Positions 55,414-64,000 of a DNA stretch of 64,000 nucleotides are shown here, one piece after another (the stretch's first letter is position 1; every line of letters begins with the position of its first letter). The stretch spans positions 1,736,001-1,800,000 of the forward strand of contig NC_016041.1 of assembly GCF_000226565.1 (NCBI RefSeq). Direction: 5' to 3'. This DNA comes from Glaciecola nitratireducens FR1064 (GTDB taxonomy: Bacteria; Pseudomonadota; Gammaproteobacteria; Enterobacterales; Alteromonadaceae). The notes beneath the pieces were generated by a model. That model saw only the letters and a list, made by a program, of their open reading frames with translations. It was not told the origin of the DNA and did not search any database. The translations under genes were made by a program, and so were the position numbers.

Positions 55414-56421
55414 TTATTGATCGCCTGTTTTAGCGCTATCAAACTTATTGATACTTTGCAGTGCTTGCTTATGACGGTATAAAGCAACCGCTTCTAAACA
55501 TCGCTGCTGATGCTGCATGCCTGAGCCTGGCATTATCTGTTGATTTCCAATTGAGAAACCGAAGTTGGCATCTTGGTTGCTCAACTCAAGTATTTGAAAG
55601 GTTATTTCCCCTAAAGCGTGCTCTACGTTCTCAGTAAAGTAGTCAATGAAATGCAGCCAGCCGGATATTGCTGAGCGTTCACTAAAGTCTTTGCTTAGTA
55701 ATCCTTGCCCTTTGGCAAAGTGCTTCCATGAAACATGGTGTATAGGGTCTGAATCACGATAGTCTCTAATACCTTGTAAGTCCTCTGACGTCACCAATAC
55801 GCTTGTTTGATGACCTGTCTTACCCTGAGATTGCTGCTGCCTTAGCTTTAAGCGACAGGGCACAGGACTTGGGAAAACAAAAAACTGACCTGGTACTGTT
55901 AGATGTGACCAACATCGAAACAAACCAAAAGGAAAAATACTCTCAATTGAGATCCTGTTCAACTGATGACGTCCTCTTGCTAAAGAGCAAACAGCGATAG
56001 TGTTTGAACCATTTTCTAAGTACTCATATAAAGGGTAATGGTTGCTATAAATTGCGATATTCGACAGCGAATGAAGCGATGACCTGTTTGGCTTATGTGA
56101 TAATTGAAGGCTTAATTGAACGTGTTGATTTGCGAAGCAATTGTCTATGGGGCGAAAACTAATATTATATTGCACAAAATTTGTGTAGCTATGAAATAAG
56201 GCGAGTAGTAAAAGTGCGAACACAAAGTAACAGAACATTAAAATCACATTGTTCTGGTAGTTTGTCCCGAGAATAAATAAACAAGTCATTAAACCTGTAA
56301 CGGCCCAGCCGAAACGAGTCGGCAAAATGAACGTGTTATTGACATCCATTTGGTAGGAGTTGTTAGAAGGAATACGTTTGTCTAACCATTTATCAATACG
56401 AGATTGAGTCCAAGATTTCAT
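55414..56421 (-). CDS. DUF58 protein
   Basis: The 335-residue product has two hydrophobic segments near the N-terminus (~30-75) and the DUF58 core, including the hallmark RDYRDSDPIHHVSWKHFAKG. Start ATG 56421 is preceded by AAGGTG. It lies between moxR and tgpA, with only 10 bases to moxR and 1 base to tgpA. The three-gene set is widespread; it is thought to act in envelope-associated metal or substrate insertion (family knowledge, uncertain). Confidence 0.9.
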   Translation of the reverse strand: MKSWTQSRIDKWLDKRIPSNNSYQMDVNNTFILPTRFGWAVTGLMTCLFILGTNYQNNVILMFCYFVFALLLLALFHSYTNFVQYNISFRPIDNCFANQHVQLSLQLSHKPNRSSLHSLSNIAIYSNHYPLYEYLENGSNTIAVCSLARGRHQLNRISIESIFPFGLFRCWSHLTVPGQFFVFPSPVPCRLKLRQQQSQGKTGHQTSVLVTSEDLQGIRDYRDSDPIHHVSWKHFAKGQGLLSKDFSERSAISGWLHFIDYFTENVEHALGEITFQILELSNQDANFGFSIGNQQIMPGSGMQHQQRCLEAVALYRHKQALQSINKFDSAKTGDQ

Positions 56422-56431
56422 CAAAGCACCT

Positions 56432-57343
56432 TTACGCAGCAATAGGATCGACTTTCTTTAATAGCTGCGCGCTCAGTAAGTTGGCGGTTTGAGCGTATTG
56501 ATCTTGACCGCGTAAACGATGCTCAGTGACTGAAGGGAAGATCATTTGTACATCTTCTGGGATAACGTAATTTCTGTCGTGAATAAACGCAAAAGCTTGT
56601 GCACAATGATAGATTGCTTTTGATGCTCTGGGAGATAAAGCATTAGGAAACTCTTGATTGTTTCTGGTTGCATTTACGAGTGCTAAAATATAGTCAACAA
56701 CCGCTTCGCTAACGACAACGGCACTCACCTGTTTTTGTAAGTCTAATAGTTGCGCAGTATCTATGACTGATTTAGTAATGAGTTTGTCATCGTCGTTCAA
56801 TAACATCGATTTTTCTGCTGCGAAATCAGGGAAACCGAGTGATAGCTTCATGGTGAATCGATCTATCTGTGACTCTGGAAGTGGATATGTACCCGATTGA
56901 AATAGTGGGTTTTGCGTTGCAATAACAAAAAATGGCGTTGGCAGCTCATAGCTGTTGCCATCAATAGTCACCTGACTTTCTGCCATGGCTTCAAGCAGGG
57001 CACTCTGGGTTTTCGGGCTTGCTCTATTAATTTCGTCTGCTAACAATACTTGATGAAATATTGGGCCTGGGTGAAAGCTGAATTGATGTGTATCTGGCTC
57101 GTAAATGTTGACGCCTAGCATGTCTGCAGGAAGTAAATCTGATGTAAATTGAACTCTTGCATAATCCATGCTGAGCACTGAAGCCAAACACTGGCTTAGC
57201 GTTGTTTTTCCCATACCCGGGAGGTCTTCAAGTAACAAATGTCCCTTTGCAAGTAGGCAAACTAGTGCAAGCTGAATTTGCTCGTCTTTACCTTTTATTT
57301 TTTGTCTTATTGCTGCAACACAGCTTTCTATATCTTTTCGCAT
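56432..57343 (-). CDS. MoxR-family AAA+ ATPase
   Basis: This chaperone-like ATPase of the MoxR subfamily has 303 residues: Walker A LEDLPGMGKTTLSQ (~residues 38-51), Walker B LLADEINRA (~101-109), sensor 1 IATQNP (~141-146), Arg finger region in LPESQIDRF, and the lid domain with LSPRASKAI. First gene of the moxR-DUF58-tgpA operon. No good ribosome-binding site is seen before ATG 57343. Confidence 0.92.
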   Translation of the reverse strand: MRKDIESCVAAIRQKIKGKDEQIQLALVCLLAKGHLLLEDLPGMGKTTLSQCLASVLSMDYARVQFTSDLLPADMLGVNIYEPDTHQFSFHPGPIFHQVLLADEINRASPKTQSALLEAMAESQVTIDGNSYELPTPFFVIATQNPLFQSGTYPLPESQIDRFTMKLSLGFPDFAAEKSMLLNDDDKLITKSVIDTAQLLDLQKQVSAVVVSEAVVDYILALVNATRNNQEFPNALSPRASKAIYHCAQAFAFIHDRNYVIPEDVQMIFPSVTEHRLRGQDQYAQTANLLSAQLLKKVDPIAA

Positions 57344-57508
57344 CTGATTATTATTTACGCCGTTTACTTTTAAAAATATGCATTGATAGCATGCAGTGTA
57401 GTTGAATTAGTCTATAACTACCTTCGTCAGATTAATACCTATGTATGTATGTTTTTCAAGCAATTAAAGGTAATATATTAGGGTGATAAATCTCTCAAAA
57501 GGAATAAT

Positions 57509-59155
57509 ATGAGTCTTCATCCAATGGCAGGAAAGCTTGCCACGCCCGATATGTTAATAAATGTGGCTCGTCTAATATCAGATTATTATGCGTTTAAGCC
57601 ATCAGTTGAAATAGCTCAACAGAGAGTTAGTTTTGGCACTTCTGGACATCGCGGCTGTGCTTCATTGATTTCATTTAATGACATTCATATTGCTGCGATC
57701 TCGCAGGCGCTGGTTGAATACCGAGTAGCAAACGATATCACGGGTCCAATTTATATTGGAATGGACACTCATGCGCTTTCCGAAGCGGCAATTACGACAT
57801 GTATTGAAGTATTGGCTGCAAACAGTGTCAATATTATTATTCAAGAAAATAATGGTTACACTCCCACGCCGGTGATTTCTCACTGTATTCTATCTTACAA
57901 TAAAGGCCGTAAAAGCGCGTTTGCCGATGGCATTGTGATTACTCCATCACATAACCCTCCGTCCGATGGCGGTTTTAAGTACAATCCTCCTCACGGCGGA
58001 CCAGCTGACTCAAATGTCACTAATCGAATTCAAAAACGAGCGAACGAAATAATTGCTAATGGCTGCCAGCAAGTTAAGCGGATAACAATTAACAAAGCGA
58101 TGCAGTCAGACCATGTAACGCAGATTGATTTTGCGACTGCATACATTAATGAACTAGACCAAGTAATTAATATGTCCGCTATTGCCGATGCTAATTTGAA
58201 ACTTGGCACCGATCCCCTAGGCGGTTCAGGTATTTACTATTGGGACCGAATTGCGGAGCAATATAAATTAAACATTGAGGTGGTTAACAAAAAGGTCGAC
58301 CAGCAGTTTAGTTTTATGCACTGTGATAAAGATGGAAAGATCCGCATGGACTGTTCGTCCGCCAGCGCTATGGCTGGTCTTATAAACTTGAGGGATAAGT
58401 TTGACTTAGCTTTCGGTAACGACCCAGACTTTGATCGACATGGCATCGTCACGCCAAGCGCAGGATTAATGAATCCGAACAATTATCTTGCGGTGGCAAT
58501 AAACTACCTATATCAACATCGACCTCAATGGCCCAACAGTTTGCATGTAGGAAAAACCTTAGTATCGAGCAGTATGATTGATCGCGTCTGTTCAAGTTTG
58601 GGGCGTGAAGTGAAAGAAATGCCCGTGGGTTTTAAATGGTTTGTCGAAGGCTTAAATGCAGGCTCTATTGGTTTTGCGGGCGAAGAGTCAGCAGGCGGTA
58701 TTTTCTTGCGCCATGACGCAACACCTTGGGCTACCGATAAGGATGGTTTTATTATGTGCTTGCTAGCAGCAGAAATGACTGCTGTTGTTGGTGAGGATCC
58801 ATCACAACAATATGAAAAGCTAACACAAATTCACGGAACGCCTTGTTATACCAGAATTGACGTCGCAGCTACATTGGAGCAAAAAGATGTATTGTCTAGC
58901 ATGACAACGGATGTTGTAACTGCAAAACAGTTAGCGGGAGAAAATATCACTAATATACAAACTCACGCTCCAGGTAACAATGCAGCAATTGGCGGTGTAA
59001 AAGTGAGTACTGAAAATGGTTGGTTTGCGGCAAGACCGTCAGGAACTGAAAATGTTTATAAAATTTATGCAGAAAGCTTTTTGGGTGAACCTCATTTACA
59101 AAAACTAGTAAAAGAAGCTGAAGAGTTAGTTTCTTTAGTACTAAAAAAGCGCTAA
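57509..59155 (+). CDS. pgm: Phosphoglucomutase
   Basis: Pgm interconverts glucose-1-phosphate and glucose-6-phosphate. The 548-residue product has the catalytic phospho-Ser147 in TPSHNPP, the Mg-binding NDPDFDRHG block (~residues 310-318) and the sugar-binding GEESAGG (~392-398), with the phosphate-binding [15 protein letters not shown] at the end. AAAGGAA precedes ATG 57509. The glycogen phosphorylase gene follows on the same strand, so glycogen breakdown feeds directly into this reaction. Confidence 0.95.
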   Translation: MSLHPMAGKLATPDMLINVARLISDYYAFKPSVEIAQQRVSFGTSGHRGCASLISFNDIHIAAISQALVEYRVANDITGPIYIGMDTHALSEAAITTCIEVLAANSVNIIIQENNGYTPTPVISHCILSYNKGRKSAFADGIVITPSHNPPSDGGFKYNPPHGGPADSNVTNRIQKRANEIIANGCQQVKRITINKAMQSDHVTQIDFATAYINELDQVINMSAIADANLKLGTDPLGGSGIYYWDRIAEQYKLNIEVVNKKVDQQFSFMHCDKDGKIRMDCSSASAMAGLINLRDKFDLAFGNDPDFDRHGIVTPSAGLMNPNNYLAVAINYLYQHRPQWPNSLHVGKTLVSSSMIDRVCSSLGREVKEMPVGFKWFVEGLNAGSIGFAGEESAGGIFLRHDATPWATDKDGFIMCLLAAEMTAVVGEDPSQQYEKLTQIHGTPCYTRIDVAATLEQKDVLSSMTTDVVTAKQLAGENITNIQTHAPGNNAAIGGVKVSTENGWFAARPSGTENVYKIYAESFLGEPHLQKLVKEAEELVSLVLKKR

Positions 59156-59348
59156 TTGTTATAGTTTTGAGTGAAATTTGTTTATAAAATGTAAATAAAT
59201 TACATATTTATTGCTTGGCGTTTTAAAAAATCTAATAATTTAACAGTATTTTAACAATATGCATACGTTTTCATGAGTTTATGATGGCTTTATGTCACTG
59301 CCTGTAATAAAGTTACAGGCTGGTATTTTCATAAAGAGAGATAAAATC

Positions 59349-61877
59349 ATGGCATCTTCCAATAAAGCCACAGGTTCTTCTAGTAAAGCTACACCGAGAA
59401 AGTCAGTGAAAGCACAGACGATAAATACGTCTGAAGCTTCCTATTCTAAAGCTGACATTAAACAGGCTATCGTTAGGCATTTGCATTCCACACTGGGAAC
59501 CGATGAAAATAAAGCTGATAATCACGCATGGTGGAAAGCTACTAGTGCCGCTATGCAAGAACTCGTTCTAGAACGTCTTCGTACAACCCAAAAAACACAC
59601 TATATGAATGATACGCGCGCTGTTCATTATTTCTCTGCTGAGTTTTTGATGGGCCGCCTGCTTTCTAACAATATGCATAACTTCAATTTATTCGAAACTG
59701 CAGACGCAGCATTGAAGGAGCTGGGAGTTGAACTAGCGGATGTACTTGAAGAAGAGCCAGATATGGCTTTGGGTAACGGTGGATTAGGTCGACTAGCTGC
59801 CTGCTTCATTGACTCGCTAGCCACAATGGAATTGCCTGCCATTGGATACGGTATTCACTATGAACACGGTTTATTTCGCCAAGAAATTAAAAACGGTGCG
59901 CAAATTGAAAGACCTGACAGCTGGAGAGACTACGGCAACCCATGGGAAATTTGCCGTCCTGAATCAATACAAGAGGTTCCACTGTTTGGTTACGTTGAAA
60001 CCAAGTACGGTGAAAACGGTCGTGTTCAAAAAGAGTGGCACCCGGGCAATATCGTCAAGGGCGTTCCTTGGGACATTCCTATTGTAGGTTACGGTGCAAA
60101 AACGGTGAATGTGCTGCGTTTGTGGCAAAGTGAATCGTCAGATTATTTTAACTGGGATGTTTTTAATTCAGGTGGTTACGTTGACGCACAGCGTGAAAAT
60201 ATTCAGGCTGAAACAATTTCGAAAGTGTTGTATCCAAATGATGAGACAGAAGCGGGTAAAGAGCTTCGTCTAATTCAGCAATACTTTTTTTGTGCGTGTT
60301 CACTTAAAGATATTATTCGTCGTTACAAGCGCGCTCACGGTGACGATTGGAGTCGTTTCTCTGAACAAGTAGTCATTCAACTTAATGACACTCACCCAGC
60401 AATTGCTATTCCCGAGTTAATGCGAATATTAGTCGATCGAGCTGAACTTGATTGGGATACCGCTTGGGGCATTTGTAGCAAAACATTCGCCTATACAAAT
60501 CATACCTTATTGCCAGAAGCACTAGAAAGATGGCCAGTGAGAATGATTGAAAAAATCTTGCCAAGACACATCGAAATTATCTACGAGATCAACCATCGTT
60601 TCTTAACCTTAGTTGAGAAAAAGTGGCCGGGCGATAATGTAATGAAGGCGAAGCTTTCTATTATCGAAGAAAGCACTGAGAAGATGGTGCGAATGGGTAA
60701 CCTGTCTGTTATAGGATCATTTGCCGTAAATGGTGTTGCAGAAATTCATTCAAAATTAGTTAAAGAAAACTTGTTCCCTGAATTTGAAGAACTATGGCCG
60801 GGTAAGTTGACCAACGTTACTAATGGCATAACTCCTCGTCGCTGGTTAAAGGCGTGTAATCCATTATTGTCTGAACTTATAGGCAAGAAAATTGGCGATG
60901 ATTGGCCATCTGATCTACCGCGTTTAGACAAGTTGTCCGAATTTGCTGACAATAAAACCTTTCAGAATCAGTTTATGAAGGTGAAGCAGAAAAATAAAGA
61001 GGCGTTAGCAGCTGAAATAAAACACCAAACAGGGATTAGTGTCGACACCAAAGCAATTTTCGATATTCAAATTAAACGTTTACACGAGTATAAGCGCCAG
61101 CATTTGAACTTATTGCACATCATGGCGTTGTATCGACGACTATTAGAAAATCCTGATTACGATATGCATCCTCGGGTTTTCATCTTCGGTGCTAAAGCTG
61201 CGCCCGGTTATACATTGGCGAAAGATATCATTTTTGCAATAAATAAAGTGGCGGATAAAATAAATAACGATCCTCGAGTGAACCATAAAATTAAGGTTGT
61301 GTTTTTACCCAATTATCGCGTCTCACTTGCGGAGAAAATGATACCCGCGGCGGACGTATCTCAGCAAATCTCAACTGCGGGAAAGGAAGCTTCCGGTACA
61401 GGCAATATGAAATTGGCACTTAACGGAGCTGTCACCATTGGTACACTAGACGGTGCTAATATAGAAATTGCCGAAGAAGTAGGGGATGACAATATATTTA
61501 TCTTTGGCATGACCGTGGACGAAGTGACTAAACTGTCAACTAAAGGTTACAACCCGTATGATATCTATTATCAAAATAAGGAATTAAAAGCGGTATTAGA
61601 TTGGTTAGACAGCGACTACTTTACGCCAGGTCAGCCCGGCGCGCTCTCATCATTAAAAAATAGTATGTTATCGGGTGGCGATCCCTATATGTGTTTAGCT
61701 GACTTTGAATCTTATAGTGAGGCCAACAAAGCACTAGATTCAGCGTATAGAGATAAACCAAGATGGGCTAAAATGGCTATTTTAAATACGGCTAAAATGG
61801 GTAAATTTACCTCAGATAGATCGATTGCCGATTACGTTGAACGGATCTGGAAATTAACGCCTTGTGAAGTTAATTAA
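59349..61877 (+). CDS. glgP: Glycogen/maltodextrin phosphorylase
   Basis: GlgP releases glucose-1-phosphate from glycogen using PLP. The 842-residue product has a Ser/Thr/Lys-rich N-terminal stretch (residues 1-35), the [18 protein letters not shown] block (~136-153), GITPRRWL (~500) and the PLP-lysine region [15 protein letters not shown]. Start ATG 59349 is chosen because AGAGAG precedes it; an upstream ATG at 59292 would add 19 residues. The 193 bases between pgm and glgP contain no clear terminator, so co-transcription is possible. Confidence 0.94.
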   Translation: MASSNKATGSSSKATPRKSVKAQTINTSEASYSKADIKQAIVRHLHSTLGTDENKADNHAWWKATSAAMQELVLERLRTTQKTHYMNDTRAVHYFSAEFLMGRLLSNNMHNFNLFETADAALKELGVELADVLEEEPDMALGNGGLGRLAACFIDSLATMELPAIGYGIHYEHGLFRQEIKNGAQIERPDSWRDYGNPWEICRPESIQEVPLFGYVETKYGENGRVQKEWHPGNIVKGVPWDIPIVGYGAKTVNVLRLWQSESSDYFNWDVFNSGGYVDAQRENIQAETISKVLYPNDETEAGKELRLIQQYFFCACSLKDIIRRYKRAHGDDWSRFSEQVVIQLNDTHPAIAIPELMRILVDRAELDWDTAWGICSKTFAYTNHTLLPEALERWPVRMIEKILPRHIEIIYEINHRFLTLVEKKWPGDNVMKAKLSIIEESTEKMVRMGNLSVIGSFAVNGVAEIHSKLVKENLFPEFEELWPGKLTNVTNGITPRRWLKACNPLLSELIGKKIGDDWPSDLPRLDKLSEFADNKTFQNQFMKVKQKNKEALAAEIKHQTGISVDTKAIFDIQIKRLHEYKRQHLNLLHIMALYRRLLENPDYDMHPRVFIFGAKAAPGYTLAKDIIFAINKVADKINNDPRVNHKIKVVFLPNYRVSLAEKMIPAADVSQQISTAGKEASGTGNMKLALNGAVTIGTLDGANIEIAEEVGDDNIFIFGMTVDEVTKLSTKGYNPYDIYYQNKELKAVLDWLDSDYFTPGQPGALSSLKNSMLSGGDPYMCLADFESYSEANKALDSAYRDKPRWAKMAILNTAKMGKFTSDRSIADYVERIWKLTPCEVN

Positions 61878-61903
61878 TCGGTAAAGTTCGCTTTTACCTT
61901 TTC

Positions 61904-61931
61904 AAAGCCAACCTTGTGTTGGCTTTTTTTA
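61904..61931 (+). terminator. glgP terminator
   Basis: AAAGCCAAC/GTTGGCTTT with a CTTGT loop and eight T lies 26 bases after the glgP stop. Confidence 0.92.
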
Positions 61932-61979
61932 TTAAAGATTTCATAAACACAGTCGATAACTGTATGATAAGCAACTTAT

Positions 61980-63344
61980 GTGATTACGTTAGCCTATTTC
62001 TTCAATTTTTTCGGCGCACCTTTTTATATGGCTCATAAGCACCAAAGTCTATCAACGCTTCCAAACCGGCACCTCTTCATCGATATGATCGAAGTTGTAG
62101 GATCGTCACACCCATATTTTTCCTTAATGTTAGTGGACGTTATGCGTTTTTCTGACGTTTCATCAGCTTTTGATTACAAGGCCGGCGACGATATTTTACT
62201 GCAGATAGTGAATCGTATTCACATTATATTCGGCGAGGACCTCATCCTCGGGCGGATCAGCGGAGATATTTTTGGCCTAGTATTTGAAGGTCGCTTAACA
62301 GAGTCGGAAATGCAGGCAAAGTTCCAGTGCCTCGTTGAACATTTTAAAACGCCACTTTATACAAATGACACCGCCTTTATAGCTGACTTCAATGTGGGTA
62401 TTGCGAGTCGAACACGAAGAAGTGTGACAGCGACAAAGATAATTTCTCTTGCCGAAGCCGCGCTAAAACAAGCTAAAAATAACCAGCATCAAAACTGCAG
62501 TTTCGTAAACGATAACGAAAACTCAGTAACAGGCAGAGGCCTAGCATTGAAGGCGGACTTAACGCGTGCAATGAAAAATGATGAGTTAGAACTGTACTTT
62601 CAACCAAAAGTGAACTTGGTCACCACAGAGATAATTGGCGCTGAATGCTTACTTAGATGGAATCACCCACTAGACGGTGTATTGTTTCCAGGTACGCTTA
62701 TTGAGGCGGCAGAATCATATAACATGATGAACGAGTTAGGGCATTGGACAATATTACATGCTTTTAAACGAGTAAGATGCCTAAATAAGAAAGGAATAAA
62801 TATAACCGTCTCGATAAATTTATCACCCAGTCAGTTGTATGACAGCGGGCTACCAAGACTTCTATCAGATTTACTTCAAGAATATGAAATTCAAGCAAAT
62901 ATGATAGAGCTTGAGTTAACCGAAGATGTCGTATTATCAAATTCGTTGATGGTGAAGCGACAGCTAGATGAAATTCGCGCCATGGGCGTTAAGATATCTA
63001 TGGATGATTTTGGTAAAGGTTATTCGAATTTATCGTTCATACGCGATTTACATTTAAGTGCAATAAAAATTGATAAAACCTTTGTTATGGACCTTGAAGA
63101 AAACCCTGTCAACAAAGCGATTGTTAAAGCGACTAAACTCATCTGTGATGCAAAAAATGCTGAAGTGGTTGCAGAAGGTATAGAGACGGTTCAGCAATTA
63201 AACATCTTAAAAGACATTAATATACTCAGTGGGCAGGGCTTTTTGTTTTCGCCAGCTGTAAAATTTGATTCTTTTGTAGCTCTTTGTGAAACCGGAAATT
63301 TTAAACAGTTATTGGCAGATAAGGTGCGAAGCGCGGCAAGTTAA
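61980..63344 (+). CDS. GGDEF-EAL protein with degenerate GGDEF
   Basis: The 454-residue cytoplasmic-type protein has a GGDEF-fold domain (~22-175) and an EAL domain (~185-445), without a sensor domain. The GGDEF signature at residues 94-98 is SGDIF, missing the catalytic Glu, so cyclase activity is unlikely. The EAL domain has ECL in place of EAL (222-224) but keeps NLSPSQL, ELTED, DDFGKGYS, KIDKTF and AEGIE, so phosphodiesterase activity remains plausible. The start GTG 61980 has no ribosome-binding site; ATG 62029 (MAHKHQ…) is an alternative. Confidence 0.85.
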   Translation: MITLAYFFNFFGAPFYMAHKHQSLSTLPNRHLFIDMIEVVGSSHPYFSLMLVDVMRFSDVSSAFDYKAGDDILLQIVNRIHIIFGEDLILGRISGDIFGLVFEGRLTESEMQAKFQCLVEHFKTPLYTNDTAFIADFNVGIASRTRRSVTATKIISLAEAALKQAKNNQHQNCSFVNDNENSVTGRGLALKADLTRAMKNDELELYFQPKVNLVTTEIIGAECLLRWNHPLDGVLFPGTLIEAAESYNMMNELGHWTILHAFKRVRCLNKKGINITVSINLSPSQLYDSGLPRLLSDLLQEYEIQANMIELELTEDVVLSNSLMVKRQLDEIRAMGVKISMDDFGKGYSNLSFIRDLHLSAIKIDKTFVMDLEENPVNKAIVKATKLICDAKNAEVVAEGIETVQQLNILKDINILSGQGFLFSPAVKFDSFVALCETGNFKQLLADKVRSAAS

Positions 63345-63385
63345 TGTTATGATTTAGTGGTCTTTACTAATTCGCAAAAGAAGTC

Positions 63386-64000
63386 ATGTCAACAAATCCA
63401 ATAAGCTTTTTAGCACAATCAAGATTCTCTCCTGAGACCATACAAGCTCAACAAAGATTTCAATTAAGCAATGGTACGACAGTGGAAACCTGCTGTCCCG
63501 GCGTCATTACGTTTGAGCCTGCGTCGTTGCATGCAGCAAAGTCTATCTTGCTCTCGTCAGGTGTTCACGGAAATGAAACTGCGCCCATAGAAATTTGCGA
63601 AGCCTTAGTTGAAGACTTGCTGCAAGAAAAAATTAAGACTCAACACCGTGTTATGTTCATTTTTGGTAACTTGCCGGCAATGAATATTGGTGAGCGCTTT
63701 GTTGAAGAAAATTTAAACAGATTATTTAACGCGTCGGTGTCTATCGATAACCAAGAGCAAGTGCGAGCGCAAGAACTAAAACGTGAAGTACATCGGTTTT
63801 TCGAGAGTGACTCTGCAGCACCGTCTTCACATTCTGACTCCAAGCGTATTCACTACGATTTGCACACAGCAATTAGAGAATCAAAAAACGAGAAATTCGT
63901 TGTTTACCCTTTTCTTCACGGACACGAATATAGCAAACAGCAGCTGCGTTTTTTGTCAGCGTGTGACGTGAACACGGTCCTGCTTTCACAATCGCCGACA
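63386..64000 (+). CDS. astE: Succinylglutamate desuccinylase (5' part)
   Basis: AstE carries out the last step of the arginine succinyltransferase pathway, hydrolysing N-succinylglutamate to succinate and glutamate. The gene runs off the window end; 205 codons are visible of about 320-350. Zinc-site motifs are present: GVHGNETAPIE (~residues 55-65) with His57 and Glu60, GNLPAMNIGERFVEENLNR, and HYDLHTAIR (~155-163). AAAAGAAG precedes ATG 63386. Confidence 0.93.
   Translation, partial: MSTNPISFLAQSRFSPETIQAQQRFQLSNGTTVETCCPGVITFEPASLHAAKSILLSSGVHGNETAPIEICEALVEDLLQEKIKTQHRVMFIFGNLPAMNIGERFVEENLNRLFNASVSIDNQEQVRAQELKREVHRFFESDSAAPSSHSDSKRIHYDLHTAIRESKNEKFVVYPFLHGHEYSKQQLRFLSACDVNTVLLSQSPT

Noticed and set aside
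55413-55487. Longer start for the tgpA-like gene
   Set aside because: It would overlap the end of the DUF58 gene; ATG 55412, immediately after that stop, fits the operon layout.

Overview
The window is a gammaproteobacterial chromosome segment of moderate-to-low GC. Gene content and order point to Alteromonadales (an Alteromonas/Glaciecola-like marine bacterium): infB-rbfA-truB-rpsO, gcvA-ygdD-rlmM, ratA-rnfH beside smpB and ssrA, a second EF-G, a MoxR-DUF58-transglutaminase operon, and several c-di-GMP enzymes. The genus is an inference from gene content only.

Layout. 1-9800 is core: the 3' part of infB, rbfA, truB and rpsO; a membrane coiled-coil protein; a PAS-GGDEF-EAL protein; threonine aldolase; an EamA transporter. 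9961-36906 is accessory DNA stacked behind the 3' end of ssrA (tmRNA, minus strand, 36889-37246). 37247-64000 is core again: an OYE-family reductase, smpB, ratA-rnfH, ppsR/ppsA, a YdiJ-type flavin/Fe-S dehydrogenase, gcvA-ygdD-rlmM, a second fusA, moxR-DUF58-tgpA, pgm, glgP, a GGDEF-EAL protein and the start of astE.

The accessory block reads as serial integration at ssrA. The last bases of ssrA occur three times: 14 bp at 9961, 18 bp at 11581, and in the intact gene at 36889. On the minus strand each copy is followed by a rho-independent terminator. The outer unit (9961-11580) is a remnant with a PEP-CTERM protein gene and a frameshifted Nu1-like small-terminase relic. The inner unit (11581-36906, about 25.3 kb) has a satellite-like core next to ssrA: P4-type integrase, a hypothetical gene, AlpA-like regulator, a small gene, a 483-residue protein with the motif set of a family-A (Pol I/T7 RNAP) polymerase palm, a calcineurin-like phosphoesterase, and an orphan P22 gp3-like small terminase overlapping it by 4 bp. 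No large terminase or structural genes are visible, which is the signature of a packaging-hijacking phage satellite.

The cargo distal to that core is an N-formylglutamate amidohydrolase/DUF3293/unknown operon, a decayed IS3-family element, a PKD-repeat subtilisin-like lipoprotein, a complete type I restriction-modification system (hsdM-hsdS-hsdR), a DUF262-DUF1524 GmrSD-like defence nuclease, and a small uncharacterised membrane-protein cluster. The strongest candidate for something undescribed is the combination of a Pol I-like replicase, a phosphoesterase-TerS coupled pair, and tandem ssrA islands with two different TerS families.
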